Below are positions 52,962 to 62,746 of a DNA stretch of 64,000 nt, piece by piece (the first letter of the stretch is position 1; every line of letters begins with the position of its first letter). The notes beneath the pieces were generated by a model, which did not search any database, had not been told where the DNA came from, and saw only the letters and a list, made by a program, of their open reading frames with translations. The DNA is taken from NCBI RefSeq assembly GCF_002102395.1, contig NZ_LQPZ01000016.1, positions 124,001 through 188,000 of the forward strand. The letters run 5' to 3'. The stretch is from Mycolicibacillus trivialis. Its GTDB lineage: Bacteria; Actinomycetota; Actinomycetes; Mycobacteriales; Mycobacteriaceae. The position numbers and the translations under genes were made by a program.

Positions 52962-55900
52962 GCGCTCACCCCCTCGTGCAGCAGATCGGACAGCGCGACC
53001 ACCAGCGCCGGTGGGGGAGACCAGCCGAACACCCCGGCCGGGGAGCCCTCGAGTATCGGGGTATCCGGCCCGCACATGCCGCGCACGAACAGGTACAGCA
53101 CTCCGCCGAGGTGAGTCGCCGGGTCGTAGCCCGGTTGGCGCCAGCGTAGAAATCGGTGCAGCACAGCCACATACAGCAGCGCCTGCAGCGGATAGTCGGA
53201 GTGCAGCATCGCCTCGGTGAGCCGGGAGTAGGAGTAGTCCGCCGCGGTGTCACCGAGATGGTTGGTCTTGTAGTCGACCACCAGGTAGCGCTGCTGCGGG
53301 GTGCGCAGCACCACGTCGATGGAACCGGACAGGTAGCCGCGCAGCGGCTGATCGCCGAGCACCTCGGAGGCCAGCCGGTCGGCGTAACCGGCGAACGGGT
53401 CATCGGGTGGCAGGTGCTCGCGCAGTAGCCCGGCCAGATCGGACAAACGCAGCTCCGCGGCGGCGCCACAGTCCCCGTCGTCGCCGCCGTCCCCGCCGGA
53501 GAGCGGGATCTCGAAATCCAGCTCGCAGAGCCGGTCGGCCAGCCCGACGCGGCGCAGTGTCACGTCCGCGGCCAGCGGGCCCAGCGGGGTGTCGTGCATC
53601 GGCAGCATCGCCTCGGCCAGCACGGCCGGCTCCACCTCGAGCGGCCACCACGCCTGGGCCTCGGCGACCTGGGCGGTCAGCTCCGCCCCCAGGTCGCCGG
53701 CCAGCGGGTCGGCGGTCTCCAGCGCGGCGTGCACTAGCGACCCGAACGCCGCGCCGCGCGGCAGCTCCGCCATCGGGGAGACGAGCTCCGAGCCGGCGGC
53801 GGCCGGCGCCTCCGACAGGGTGAGGTCTTCTGATTCGTCGTCGCGGTCGGCGACCTCGGGTTCGCTGTGCACCCCGGCTTCGCGGGCCTGCTCGGCGTGG
53901 CGCAGCAGCCCCGAATACGAGGTGCGCCGCCAGCCGGTATCGACCGCGCGGTCGAAGCTGCGCACCGCGAACGTCCCGGTCGACTCGGAGGAGCGGACGG
54001 GCACCGGCGGGCCGATCACACTCGCCTCGAGCACCGGACCACCGGCGTCCTGCCAGGCGGTCAGCGCCGCCCAGGCGTCCTCGTCGCTGACCTTGCGGTC
54101 ACAGGCCTCGGGGACCTCAGCGGTGCCGGGGGCGCGGCCGCGCAGTAGCCGCGACAGCCCACCGTTGATCTCGTCCCAGGTCGGCGCCCACCACGCCACC
54201 ACCTGGCACTGGGCCCGGGTCAGGGCCACATAGCTGAGCCGGATGACGTCCCCGGCGACCTCGGTCTTGTTGCCCTCCACCGCGTCTTGGCGCTCGTCGT
54301 CACCGCCGAGGTGCAGGCAGCGGGCTCCGGTGTCCGCGTCGTGGTAGAGCAGCACGTCGTCGGTCCGGATGTTGCGATTGAACGCGAACGGCAGATACAC
54401 GACCGGGAACTGCAGCCCCTTGGCGACGTACACGGTCATGATCTGCACGGCCGCGGCGTCACTGTCCAGGCGGCGGTTGCGTTCGGCGGCGTCGCTGCGC
54501 TCCTCGCACTGCCGGCGCAGCCAGTCGCGCAGCCCCGCCGATTCGAGGCGGTCCCGGTGCGCGGTCTCCTGCAGCAGCTGCCCGACGTGGGCCACATCTG
54601 TCATGTGCCGCTCCCCGCCGTACTGGGACAGCACCCGGCGGCCCATCCCGGCGATCTGGGCGGCCTCGAGCACCGCGGCCACGCCGCTGCGCCGCGCGTG
54701 GTCGGCCCACTGGCGCAGGGTGTGGGCGACCCGATCGGTGAGCGCATCACCGCCGGCGGCCAGGGATTCGGCGGTCTCACCGAAGAACATCGTGCACGCC
54801 GCCGCCCGCACCAGCCCGGCGCTGTTCGGCTGCTCGAAGGCCTCCAGCAGGCACAGCCAGTCCGCGGCGGCCCGGGAGTCGAACACGTCGGTATCGCCGG
54901 TGTAGACCACCGGGATGCCGGCGCGCATCAGCCCGTCGCGGCAGGCGCGGGCGTCGGCGTGCCGCTCCACGATCACCGCGATGTGCTCGGCCTTGATCGG
55001 CTTACCGTCGAACCGGGCGCCGGAGGCCAGCAGCGCCGCGATGTCGGCGGCCAGGTCGTCGGGGATGTGGGTGCGCAGCGCGTCGATCGGCACGCTCTGG
55101 GTGCCGCGGCGGCCCGCCGTGGGACGGCCGACCACCCGCAGCCGGAACGGATCCGGGTGGGGCGCGCCGACCAGCCGTGATCCGGTGTGGCTGGCGGTGA
55201 CCGGCGGCACCACGATGTCGGGGTGGCCGAGCTGGGCGCCCTGCAACACCACCTGCAGCCGGTCGACCAGCGCGGCGTCGCTGCGGTAGTTGGTGGTCAG
55301 GGTGCGCCGGTCGTCGGCGGCGCGGGCGGCGGCCAGATAGGTGTGGATGTCGCCGCCGCGGAAGCCGTAGATGGCCTGCTTGGGGTCGCCGATCAGCACC
55401 AGCGAGGCGTGCCCGCGAAACGCCCGGTCGAGGACGCGCCACTGCACCGGGTCGGTGTCCTGGAACTCGTCGACCATCACCACCGACCAGCGCCGCCGCA
55501 TCCGGGCGGCCGCCTCCGAGTCCGGCTGCTCCAGCGCGGCGGCCAGCCGGGTCAGCAGGTCGGTGTAGCCCAGGATCTGCAACCGGCGTTTGCGGCGCTC
55601 CACCTCGGCGCGCACCTCGGCGACGAACGCCAACCGCGCCGCTGCCGCCGAACCGGGCTGCGGGGCGGCCGGGCGCAGCTCGGCGGCCGGGTCCTCCACG
55701 ACGGTGGCGGCCATCTTCAGGGCGGCCTCCCGGGTGAACGGCGGCGGATCCTCCTGCTGCCCGAAGTGCGCCAGGTAGTGGTCGTCGACGACCTCGGTGA
55801 TCAACTCGGTGAGGCTTTCCACCAGCGTCACCGAAGGATCGCTGTCCCCGGCCACGCCAAGGGATTTCAGCACCAGGGAGCAGAACTGGTGGATGGTGAC

Positions 55901-56248
55901 GATGGTGGCTGCATCGAATCCGGTCAGTGCGGCGCGCAGTCGGGCCGCCTGCGCGGCGTCGCCGTGATCGCGCAGGTGGGTCTCCAGCTCGTTGCTCGGC
56001 TCGCGGCGGCCCTCGGTGACCGCCAGCGCCGCGGCGATCTGGTCGCGGACCCGCTCGCGCAGTTCCCGGCTGGCCACCCGTGCGAAGGTGATCAGCAGCA
56101 TCTCGTCGAGGCGGGCACGGCCCTCGGCGACGTAGCGGGTGACCAGCCCGGCCAGTGCGAACGTCTTTCCGGTGCCGGCGCTGGCCTCCAGCACCACGGT
56201 GTCGCGCGGTCCGGGTAGCGGATCGAGCAGATCGAACGCGGCGATCAC
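52958..56248 (-). CDS. recB: Exodeoxyribonuclease V beta subunit (RecB)
   Basis: 1096 residues from GTG 56248, overlapping the recC stop by 4 bases. VVLEASAGTGKTFALAGLVTRYV is Walker A at the N-terminus; VVMVDEFQDTDPVQWRVLDRAF is motif II; VKLSYVALTRAQ-type text (DVIRLSYVALTRAQCQVV) is motif VI. The C-terminal nuclease carries SGSIDVVLRTPQQRYLVVDYKTNHLGD with the Asp and Asp-Tyr-Lys of the RecB nuclease site. It is the 3'-5' helicase and nuclease subunit. Confidence 0.96.
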   Translation of the reverse strand: MIAAFDLLDPLPGPRDTVVLEASAGTGKTFALAGLVTRYVAEGRARLDEMLLITFARVASRELRERVRDQIAAALAVTEGRREPSNELETHLRDHGDAAQAARLRAALTGFDAATIVTIHQFCSLVLKSLGVAGDSDPSVTLVESLTELITEVVDDHYLAHFGQQEDPPPFTREAALKMAATVVEDPAAELRPAAPQPGSAAAARLAFVAEVRAEVERRKRRLQILGYTDLLTRLAAALEQPDSEAAARMRRRWSVVMVDEFQDTDPVQWRVLDRAFRGHASLVLIGDPKQAIYGFRGGDIHTYLAAARAADDRRTLTTNYRSDAALVDRLQVVLQGAQLGHPDIVVPPVTASHTGSRLVGAPHPDPFRLRVVGRPTAGRRGTQSVPIDALRTHIPDDLAADIAALLASGARFDGKPIKAEHIAVIVERHADARACRDGLMRAGIPVVYTGDTDVFDSRAAADWLCLLEAFEQPNSAGLVRAAACTMFFGETAESLAAGGDALTDRVAHTLRQWADHARRSGVAAVLEAAQIAGMGRRVLSQYGGERHMTDVAHVGQLLQETAHRDRLESAGLRDWLRRQCEERSDAAERNRRLDSDAAAVQIMTVYVAKGLQFPVVYLPFAFNRNIRTDDVLLYHDADTGARCLHLGGDDERQDAVEGNKTEVAGDVIRLSYVALTRAQCQVVAWWAPTWDEINGGLSRLLRGRAPGTAEVPEACDRKVSDEDAWAALTAWQDAGGPVLEASVIGPPVPVRSSESTGTFAVRSFDRAVDTGWRRTSYSGLLRHAEQAREAGVHSEPEVADRDDESEDLTLSEAPAAAGSELVSPMAELPRGAAFGSLVHAALETADPLAGDLGAELTAQVAEAQAWWPLEVEPAVLAEAMLPMHDTPLGPLAADVTLRRVGLADRLCELDFEIPLSGGDGGDDGDCGAAAELRLSDLAGLLREHLPPDDPFAGYADRLASEVLGDQPLRGYLSGSIDVVLRTPQQRYLVVDYKTNHLGDTAADYSYSRLTEAMLHSDYPLQALLYVAVLHRFLRWRQPGYDPATHLGGVLYLFVRGMCGPDTPILEGSPAGVFGWSPPPALVVALSDLLHEGVSA

Positions 56249-59200
56249 GGCAGTTCCTCGCTGTCGAGCACCGGCGACCACAGCCGGAGCGCCAGCGCGC
56301 CGAACCGGCTGGTCTGCCCGGGCGTCTCCTCACCGGGGCGCGGCCGATCGGCCAGCAACCGGGACAGCGGAGAGTTCTTGCCCCACGCCGCGATATGGGC
56401 GGGGGTGTCGTTCTCCCCGGGAAATTTGTTGTACTCCCACGTCCGGCGGGCGTCCTCGTACGGTTCGCCGCCTTCGCGGCTCACCGCCGCCCACGTGTAG
56501 GAAGTCTTCAGCGGCAACGGCAGCGGTTCGCGGCGGCCGGCGTCGTAGAGCGCCACCAGATGTGCCAGCGCCGCGTTCGGATCGTCGGCAGGCAGGAACG
56601 TCCGCTGCACCACCCGATTCCTGGCGCGTCCGATGCACAGCGCCGACCACGGCCCGCGCTGCTGAGCGGCCAACGCCTGCACCATGATCCACGACGCCAG
56701 CGCATGCTTGGCGCCCAGCTGCGAATAGTGCACCGCCACACTGCGATTCTCATACAGCGGGCCGACGGTGCCGGTCAGGCGACGACCCCCGCCGAGGTCG
56801 ACGTCGACGTCCGCCGCGGTGGGCTCCCCGACGTGGTGGGCCAGCGCGGTCTGGGCCAGGGTGCGCGACATGTCCCGGATCTCGCAGGCGGTACGCCAGC
56901 CCAGCCGCCCCGGTGGCAGGCTGCCCCGGCGCCACTCGGCGTGCGCGGCCTGGTCGGGGTCCATCCCGGCCAGCATGTCGCGCAGCATCCGGTCGCCGAC
57001 CGCCCACTTCGCCAGGTTGTCGATCTCCACCGGCATGGCGTCCTCGACCCCCTTGACCTCCCGCGGCAGCGTGTACTGCAGCGACTGGAAGAACCCGCGC
57101 ACCGGATCGGCGAAAAACCTCAACAACTCGGCCAGTTCCACATCGGCGGGCTCGGGTGCGGGCAGCGGCGCCCCGACCAACGCGGGCGCCTCGCGGCGCT
57201 GCCCGACGGCGGCCTCCGCGGCGGTCAGTGCGGTCGGGTCGAAGGAGAACGGCCGGTCGATCGTGCCCAGACATCCCGGGGTGACGTTGGCGACCGCGAA
57301 GGGCTGCAACGGATGTCGCACCACGACGCGCTCGCGCACCGGTTGCTCGGTAGTGGCGTCGAGGGTGTCGAGCAGTTCGGCCAGCGGTACCGCCGGCGGC
57401 TGGTCGGCGCCCGACCTCGGGTCCGCGCCGGTGTAGGTGATCACCAGCGTCTCGCGGGCGGCGCAGATCGCGTCGAGCAGCAGCTGGCGGTCCTCCGAGC
57501 GCGGGTCGCGCTCCCCGGTGAGCGGGCGGCGGGCCAGCACGTCGTCGCCGTCGGACAGCGTCTGGCGGGGGAACACCCCGTCGTCGAGGCCGACCAGGCA
57601 GACCACCCGGTGCGGCACCGAGCGCATCGGCACCATCGTGCACACGGTCAGGCTGCCGGTGCGGAAGTTCGCGCGGGTGGGCCGCCCGGCCAGGCAGTGG
57701 TCGAGCAACGCCCGCACGTCGGGCAACAGCAGCGCGGTGCCGGCACGGTCCCCGGCACCGGCCAGCACGTCGGCGAACTCGCGCTGCAACTGGCCCTGCT
57801 GCCAGCCGTCGTCAGGCCCGACCCGGGTCAGGGTGGTCACCCCGTCGGTCAGCGTGGACAGCCACGCCGAGAGCGGCCGCGCCCCGGTGAGCTCGTCGAG
57901 CACCCGCTGCACCCGGTCGACGAACTCGGCCAGCCGGCCGGCCAGCTCGACGCGGTTGCTGCCGACGTCGTCGAGCGGCAGCGCGGTGCCCAGCCAGGAC
58001 TGCGCGTCCTCCGACATCGCCACCCCGGTCAGGATGCGGTCCAGCCCGAACCGCCAGGTGTTGTGCACGATGCCGCCCAGCCCGTAGGGGGCGCGGTGGT
58101 CGGCATCGAAGCCCCACCGGATGTTGGTGTCGCGCACCCACTCCGCGATGACGTCGAGGTCCTCGTCGGTGAACGCGAATCGGGCGCGCACCGGGTCGGC
58201 CTGCGCCAGGTTGAGCAGTTCGGTCGCGGTGACCCGGCCGCCGGCCAGCCCCAACAATTCGGCGGCCACCCCCAGCAGCGGGTTGGTCTGGTGCAGCGCC
58301 CGGTCGGCGAGCTGGACCCGCAGTGTGTGCGCGGGATGGTGCTCGCCGGTCAGTTCGCCGAGCCCGAACCCGGCGGCGATCAGCGGTGCGTAGACCTCGA
58401 TGTCTGGGCACATCACCACGATGTCGCGCGGCTGCAGGGTCTCGTCGTCGGCGAGCAGACCCAGCAGCACCTCACGCAGCACATCGACCTGCCGGGCCGC
58501 GCCGTGGCAGGCGTGCACCTGCACCGAACGGTCGGTCTTGGTGTGCGTGCGGCCGGTCGGGCGGGGCGCGTCGGCGGCCAGGTCGGCCTGCAACCACCTC
58601 AATAGAGTGTCGGGATCGGTTGGGTCGGTGAGGTATTCGTCGGTATCCGGTTCGGGCAGGCCGCGCTGCAACTCGCGCAGGTCACGGGCGAAGGTCGCCA
58701 GCAGCGGGTGGGACACGAGCTCGGCGCTGGTGTCGGTGTCGCGGGGTACCGCCCCGTCGACGCCGCGCAACCCCTGCCACAGCGTGTCCGAGGGGTGCGG
58801 CAGCCACAGGTGCAGGTCGTGGTGGGCGCCCAGCGCCCCCAGCAACTCCAGGTCGGTACGGCTGAGCCGGGTGTGGCCGAACAGCGACAGCCGGGCCGGC
58901 AGCGTCGCGGTGGGTGCGGCCCGCAGCCGCTCGACGGTCTCGGCGTGCCGCAGCGCGGGCACCGGTGCGTCGACCGCGTCGGCCAGCGCCCGCCATAGCG
59001 GTGGCTGCCAGGCCAGGTCGTCGTCCAGAGTCCCGCCGGCGCCGTCACTGTCGGTGCCGGTCGACCAGTCGGCGAGCAGCGCGGGACGCTGGCGGGCGTA
59101 GGAGGCGAACAGCCCGGCCAGCCGGCGAGCGACCGCGTAGCGGCGGCCGCGGCGTAGTGAGTCGGTGTCCCCGTCGCCGTAGCCGAGGTGGGTGGCCAGC

Positions 59201-59532
59201 GCCCGGCACCACGGTTGGCCGCTGCAGGCGTCGATGACCTCCAGCAGCGGCCACACCAGCGCGTCGGGGGACCACGGGTCGTCGGTGTCGGTGCCGGCGA
59301 TCTCGGCGATCAGCGCACCGGGGGAGCGGAACCGCACCGCGGCGCACACCCCGTCGCCGTCGACGGCGCCGAGCCGGTGCGAGAGCCGTTGGGACAGCCA
59401 GCGTTCCACGCCGCGCGCAGGCACCAGCACCAGATCGTCGTCGAACGGGTCGGCGGGCGGCACCGCGAGCAGTGCGCCGAGCCGGTCGGCGAGCAGCCCG
59501 GTGTCCTCGGCGCGGTGCAGGTGTAGCGGCAT
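56245..59532 (-). CDS. recC: Exodeoxyribonuclease V gamma subunit (RecC)
   Basis: 1095 residues from ATG 59532 (the upstream extension is low-quality). MPLHLHRAEDTGLLADRLG, LVLVPARGVERWLSQRLSHRLG and LSLFGHTRLSRTDLELLGALGAHHDLHLWLPHPS are typical of RecC; the internal lobes keep helicase folds without Walker motifs. RecC holds the complex, splits the strands and, in E. coli, reads Chi. It is first in the recC-recB-recD order. Confidence 0.95.
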   Translation of the reverse strand: MPLHLHRAEDTGLLADRLGALLAVPPADPFDDDLVLVPARGVERWLSQRLSHRLGAVDGDGVCAAVRFRSPGALIAEIAGTDTDDPWSPDALVWPLLEVIDACSGQPWCRALATHLGYGDGDTDSLRRGRRYAVARRLAGLFASYARQRPALLADWSTGTDSDGAGGTLDDDLAWQPPLWRALADAVDAPVPALRHAETVERLRAAPTATLPARLSLFGHTRLSRTDLELLGALGAHHDLHLWLPHPSDTLWQGLRGVDGAVPRDTDTSAELVSHPLLATFARDLRELQRGLPEPDTDEYLTDPTDPDTLLRWLQADLAADAPRPTGRTHTKTDRSVQVHACHGAARQVDVLREVLLGLLADDETLQPRDIVVMCPDIEVYAPLIAAGFGLGELTGEHHPAHTLRVQLADRALHQTNPLLGVAAELLGLAGGRVTATELLNLAQADPVRARFAFTDEDLDVIAEWVRDTNIRWGFDADHRAPYGLGGIVHNTWRFGLDRILTGVAMSEDAQSWLGTALPLDDVGSNRVELAGRLAEFVDRVQRVLDELTGARPLSAWLSTLTDGVTTLTRVGPDDGWQQGQLQREFADVLAGAGDRAGTALLLPDVRALLDHCLAGRPTRANFRTGSLTVCTMVPMRSVPHRVVCLVGLDDGVFPRQTLSDGDDVLARRPLTGERDPRSEDRQLLLDAICAARETLVITYTGADPRSGADQPPAVPLAELLDTLDATTEQPVRERVVVRHPLQPFAVANVTPGCLGTIDRPFSFDPTALTAAEAAVGQRREAPALVGAPLPAPEPADVELAELLRFFADPVRGFFQSLQYTLPREVKGVEDAMPVEIDNLAKWAVGDRMLRDMLAGMDPDQAAHAEWRRGSLPPGRLGWRTACEIRDMSRTLAQTALAHHVGEPTAADVDVDLGGGRRLTGTVGPLYENRSVAVHYSQLGAKHALASWIMVQALAAQQRGPWSALCIGRARNRVVQRTFLPADDPNAALAHLVALYDAGRREPLPLPLKTSYTWAAVSREGGEPYEDARRTWEYNKFPGENDTPAHIAAWGKNSPLSRLLADRPRPGEETPGQTSRFGALALRLWSPVLDSEELP

Positions 59533-59603
59533 CGACGCCAACCTTAGAGCCAAGCTCAGACAACGACCCGAAGCCTGTCGGGGCCGCGTGCCACAGTGGA
59601 GCC

Positions 59604-60215
59604 ATGAGCGCCGCCACCCCTCGGCTGACCGACCGGTTCGACCGGGCCCTGCAGTACGCCGCGGAGGTGCACCGGCATCAGACCCGCAAGGCCGGCGACA
59701 TCCCGTATCTGGGACACCTGCTGTCGGTGGCCGGGCTGGTGATCGGCGCCGGCGGCAGCGAGGATCAGGCGATCGCGGCACTGCTGCACGACGCCGCCGA
59801 GGACCAGGGCGGCGCGGACACCCTCGCCGAGATCGAGGAGTTGTTCGGCGCGCGGGTCGCCGGGATCGTCGGTGAGTGCAGCGACACCTTCGAGACCCCG
59901 AAACCGCCGTGGCGCCCGCGCAAGGAGCGCTACATCGACCTGTTGGGCGGGGTCTCCGACGACGCGCTGCTGGTGTCGATGGCCGACAAACTCGACAACG
60001 CGCGGGCGCTGCTGCGCGATCACCGCGCGGTCGGCGACGCGGTGTGGCAGCGGTTCAACGAACACCACCCGGCCGCGCACCTGTGGTACTACCGGGCGCT
60101 ACTGGAGGTCTACACCCGACGCAGCGACAGCGCGCTGGTCACCGAGTTGCGCGAGGTGATCGCGACCCTCGCCACCGAGATCGGTCCCGCCGGGCTGGAA
60201 GAATGGCGGACATGA
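59604..60215 (+). CDS. HD-domain phosphohydrolase (RelA/SpoT hydrolase-like)
   Basis: 203 residues from ATG 59604. AAEVHRHQTRKAGDIPYLGHLLSVAGLV and AIAALLHDAAEDQGGADTLAEIEELFG carry the His, His-Asp and Glu-Asp metal residues of the SpoT/MESH1-type HD fold; VSMADKLDNARALLRDH provides the last aspartates. It lacks any synthetase domain. It may hydrolyse (p)ppGpp or NADPH as small HD homologues do (family knowledge; activity here not shown). It overlaps the methyltransferase gene by ATGA. Confidence 0.88.
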   Translation: MSAATPRLTDRFDRALQYAAEVHRHQTRKAGDIPYLGHLLSVAGLVIGAGGSEDQAIAALLHDAAEDQGGADTLAEIEELFGARVAGIVGECSDTFETPKPPWRPRKERYIDLLGGVSDDALLVSMADKLDNARALLRDHRAVGDAVWQRFNEHHPAAHLWYYRALLEVYTRRSDSALVTELREVIATLATEIGPAGLEEWRT

Positions 60216-60961
60216 CCGAGCACCGCGGCGACTACGGCGTCGACGGCTCCTTCCATGTCCTGTCCGCGCCGGTGCAGGCCGGGCTGCTGGGCGCCGGTTG
60301 CGCGGCACTGACCGGCTACGCCGTCCGCAGCGCCGCGCGCGGACGCTACCGGCGCGCCGGTGCCGCGGCCGCGATCACCGCAGCGGTGCTCGGGCAGGCG
60401 GGGCTGTACATCCACGCCACCCGGCGCGGCAAGTTCGCGGTGTGGGCCGAGCTGCTCGACGGGCTGCGACTGCGCGGCGACGAGACCGTGCTGGACCTGG
60501 GTTGCGGGCGCGGCGCGGTGCTCTGCGCGGCGGCGAAACGGCTACCGCGCGGCCGGGCGATCGGCGTCGACGTCTGGCAGGCCGACCAGACCGGCAACTC
60601 CGAGCAGACCACCTGGGCCAACGCCACCCTCGAAGGAGTGGCCGACCGCGTCGAGTTGCACACCGCCGACATCACCGCGCTGCCGTTCGACGACGCGAGC
60701 GTCGATGTGGTGGTCTCCAACCTGGTCATCCACAACATCCCGAGCCGGGAGGGCCGGCGGCGTGCCCTGCTGGAGGCAGCGCGGGTGCTGCGGCCGGGCG
60801 GGCGGCTGATCATCGCCGATCTGTGGGAGACCGACCGGCACGCCGCCGGGCTGGCCGAACTGGGCTGGGGCACCGTGCAGCGCCGCAACCTGGGCTGGCG
60901 GATGTGGTACGGCGGCCCCTGGTCACCGACCCATGTGGTGACCGCCACCAAGCCGGTCTGA
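60212..60961 (+). CDS. Membrane-anchored class I methyltransferase
   Basis: 249 residues from ATG 60212. Two hydrophobic segments ([14 protein letters not shown] and [19 protein letters not shown]) occupy residues ~25-70. [19 protein letters not shown] is motif [15 protein letters not shown] the ribose-binding acidic end, and [25 protein letters not shown] motifs II/III. Unlike typical soluble forms it appears membrane associated. It is co-translated with the HD gene. Its 3' end overlaps that of the convergent PPE gene by 39 bases. Confidence 0.85.
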   Translation: MTEHRGDYGVDGSFHVLSAPVQAGLLGAGCAALTGYAVRSAARGRYRRAGAAAAITAAVLGQAGLYIHATRRGKFAVWAELLDGLRLRGDETVLDLGCGRGAVLCAAAKRLPRGRAIGVDVWQADQTGNSEQTTWANATLEGVADRVELHTADITALPFDDASVDVVVSNLVIHNIPSREGRRRALLEAARVLRPGGRLIIADLWETDRHAAGLAELGWGTVQRRNLGWRMWYGGPWSPTHVVTATKPV

Positions 60962-62608
60962 CCGCCGGCCCGGCTCGCGCCAGGTGCGCGGCACCATCGG
61001 CTCCGGCGGGCCGCTATCGAACTCGGAGCCCCCGGTCCGGGCCAGCCCGACCGCGCCGGCGACGTCGTCGGTGGGGGCGGTCCCGGCCAGGCCGAGCGGC
61101 CCGGCGCCGGCCCCCGACGGAGTCGGCGCCGCCGGGTCCGGACCCGCCCAGTCCGGGGTGAGTTCGATGTTCATGTCCATGAACTCCGCACCTTCCTCGC
61201 GCTGCCGGGCCCGCCGGCGGCGCCGGGCCCGGGCGGCCTCGCGAGCGGTGCGTGCGGCGGATGCGGCCGCAGCGGCCGCATCGGGCTCGCTCGCTTTGCG
61301 GCTGGCGGCGGCGCTGCTGCCCATCCCGGAGTCGACGTCGATTCGAGGCGGACCCACCAGCAGCGGCGGCACCATCGCGGGCGGTCCGGCAGCCGGCAGC
61401 GGTGACGGCGGCGCTCCGGGCGGGGCGGGGGCGGCCGGCGCAGCGGCCGGTGCGGGCGAGGATGGTGGGGCCCCGGCCGCCGCGCCGACCGGAGCGGGCG
61501 TCGCGGCACCCAGCGGGGGGATGCCGGCGGGCACGTCGACCGGTGCGCTCGGCGTCGCCACCGCGGCGGGGGACGGCAACCCGGCCAGACCGGCCAGTCC
61601 GGCGGCACCGCCGGCCGCGCCCAGCGGGGCCATGCCCGCACCGGCCGCCGCCAGCATCAGCGCCGGGGACTGGCTGACCGCGGTGATCACCTGCGCGACG
61701 TGGGTGGGCCAGTCGAACAGTGCGACCGCGACCAGATACTGCAACGACTGCACCGCCTGCGCCGGGTTCTGTCCCACCTCCAGGAAGTTCTGGAACAACT
61801 CCAGTGACCGGGCGACGTACCAGATCGGTTCGGCGGCGTTCATGTAGTAGTCGTAGGGGTGGCCGTTGAGCAGTGCTGCCCCCGGATCCCAATCGATGCC
61901 GACGTAGTGCAGCAACCGGGCCACGGCGTCGGTCAGGGCGTTGGAGACCGCCGGGTTGTGGGCGGTGTCGCTGTTTTCGATCCCGAGCATCTTCAGGATC
62001 GGTTCGATGCGGTCCAACAGGCCCTGGAGCGGGTTGGCCGGCTCGGGCTGATCGGCGGCCGGCGTCGACTCCGTGCGCACGATCGGCGGGGCCGCCGCGG
62101 TGGCGGGGGCCGCGCGCAGCGCCGTCGTTGAGGTGGCCTCGTAGGCGCTCATGGCGGTGGCGGCCTGCACCCACATCCGCACGTAGTCGGCCTCGTTGAC
62201 CGCGATCGGGATGGTGTTGATCCCGAAGAAGTTGGTTGCGACCAGCGCTGCGTGGGTTGCGTGGTTCGCGGCGAGCTCGGGCAGGGTCGGCATGGCGGCC
62301 AGCGCCGTGGTGTAGGCGGCCGCGGCGATCTGGTGCTGGGTGGCCCGCGCCGCGCTGTCGGCGCCGGCGTGCAGCAGCCACGTCAGATACGGCAGGTGCG
62401 CGGCCCGGTAGGAGACCGCGGTGGGCCCCTCCCAGGCGGTGGCCGTGGTGCTCAGTGCCGCCTCCAGTTCGGCGGCCACCTCGGTGTAGGCCGCGCTCAG
62501 GGCGTGCCAGGAGCCGGCTGCCGCGAGTAGCGGACCGGGCCCCGGGCCGGCGCTGAGCAGGGCCGAATGGACCTCGGGCGGCGCGGCCATCCAGACCGCG
62601 GCGGTCAT
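60923..62608 (-). CDS. PPE-family protein, PPW subfamily
   Basis: 561 residues from ATG 62608 (GTG 62635 would add 9). [46 protein letters not shown] is the PPE helical start with the Pro-Pro-Glu; [23 protein letters not shown] carries the W-x-G turn. After an Ala/Pro-rich middle, the C-terminus ([35 protein letters not shown]) matches the PPE-PPW domain. PPE proteins usually need a PE partner and type VII secretion to reach the cell surface; no PE gene is adjacent. An inverted repeat lies in the promoter. Confidence 0.93.
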   Translation of the reverse strand: MTAAVWMAAPPEVHSALLSAGPGPGPLLAAAGSWHALSAAYTEVAAELEAALSTTATAWEGPTAVSYRAAHLPYLTWLLHAGADSAARATQHQIAAAAYTTALAAMPTLPELAANHATHAALVATNFFGINTIPIAVNEADYVRMWVQAATAMSAYEATSTTALRAAPATAAAPPIVRTESTPAADQPEPANPLQGLLDRIEPILKMLGIENSDTAHNPAVSNALTDAVARLLHYVGIDWDPGAALLNGHPYDYYMNAAEPIWYVARSLELFQNFLEVGQNPAQAVQSLQYLVAVALFDWPTHVAQVITAVSQSPALMLAAAGAGMAPLGAAGGAAGLAGLAGLPSPAAVATPSAPVDVPAGIPPLGAATPAPVGAAAGAPPSSPAPAAAPAAPAPPGAPPSPLPAAGPPAMVPPLLVGPPRIDVDSGMGSSAAASRKASEPDAAAAAASAARTAREAARARRRRRARQREEGAEFMDMNIELTPDWAGPDPAAPTPSGAGAGPLGLAGTAPTDDVAGAVGLARTGGSEFDSGPPEPMVPRTWREPGRRSDRLGGGHHMGR

Positions 62609-62662
62609 CGGCTGTCCGCGTCGCGGTCGACGCACATCTGCACCAGCGCACCTCCCAAAAGT

Positions 62663-62698
62663 TTCGGCTTACCGAAGTTTAATATTTGGCTTCGGTAA
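62663..62698. promoter_or_regulatory. Operator-like inverted repeats over the PPE promoter
   Basis: TTACCGAAG (62669-62677) and CTTCGGTAA (62690-62698) are perfect reverse complements separated by 12 AT-rich bases, which include TATTAAAC on the minus strand, a likely -10. TTCGG-CTTA-CCGAA (62663-62676) overlaps and adds a third half-site. The elements lie 55-90 bases upstream of the PPE start codon. Confidence 0.55.
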
Positions 62699-62746
62699 CA
62701 CAAGGGGGTGCCCAGGCGTCGGTGGTCCGGCTGCCGAGGCCGATGC

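Noticed and set aside
56155..58605. An 816-residue plus-strand frame antisense to recC
   Set aside because: Composition is Gln/His/Arg/Gly-rich with no motifs, and recC on the other strand is unmistakable.
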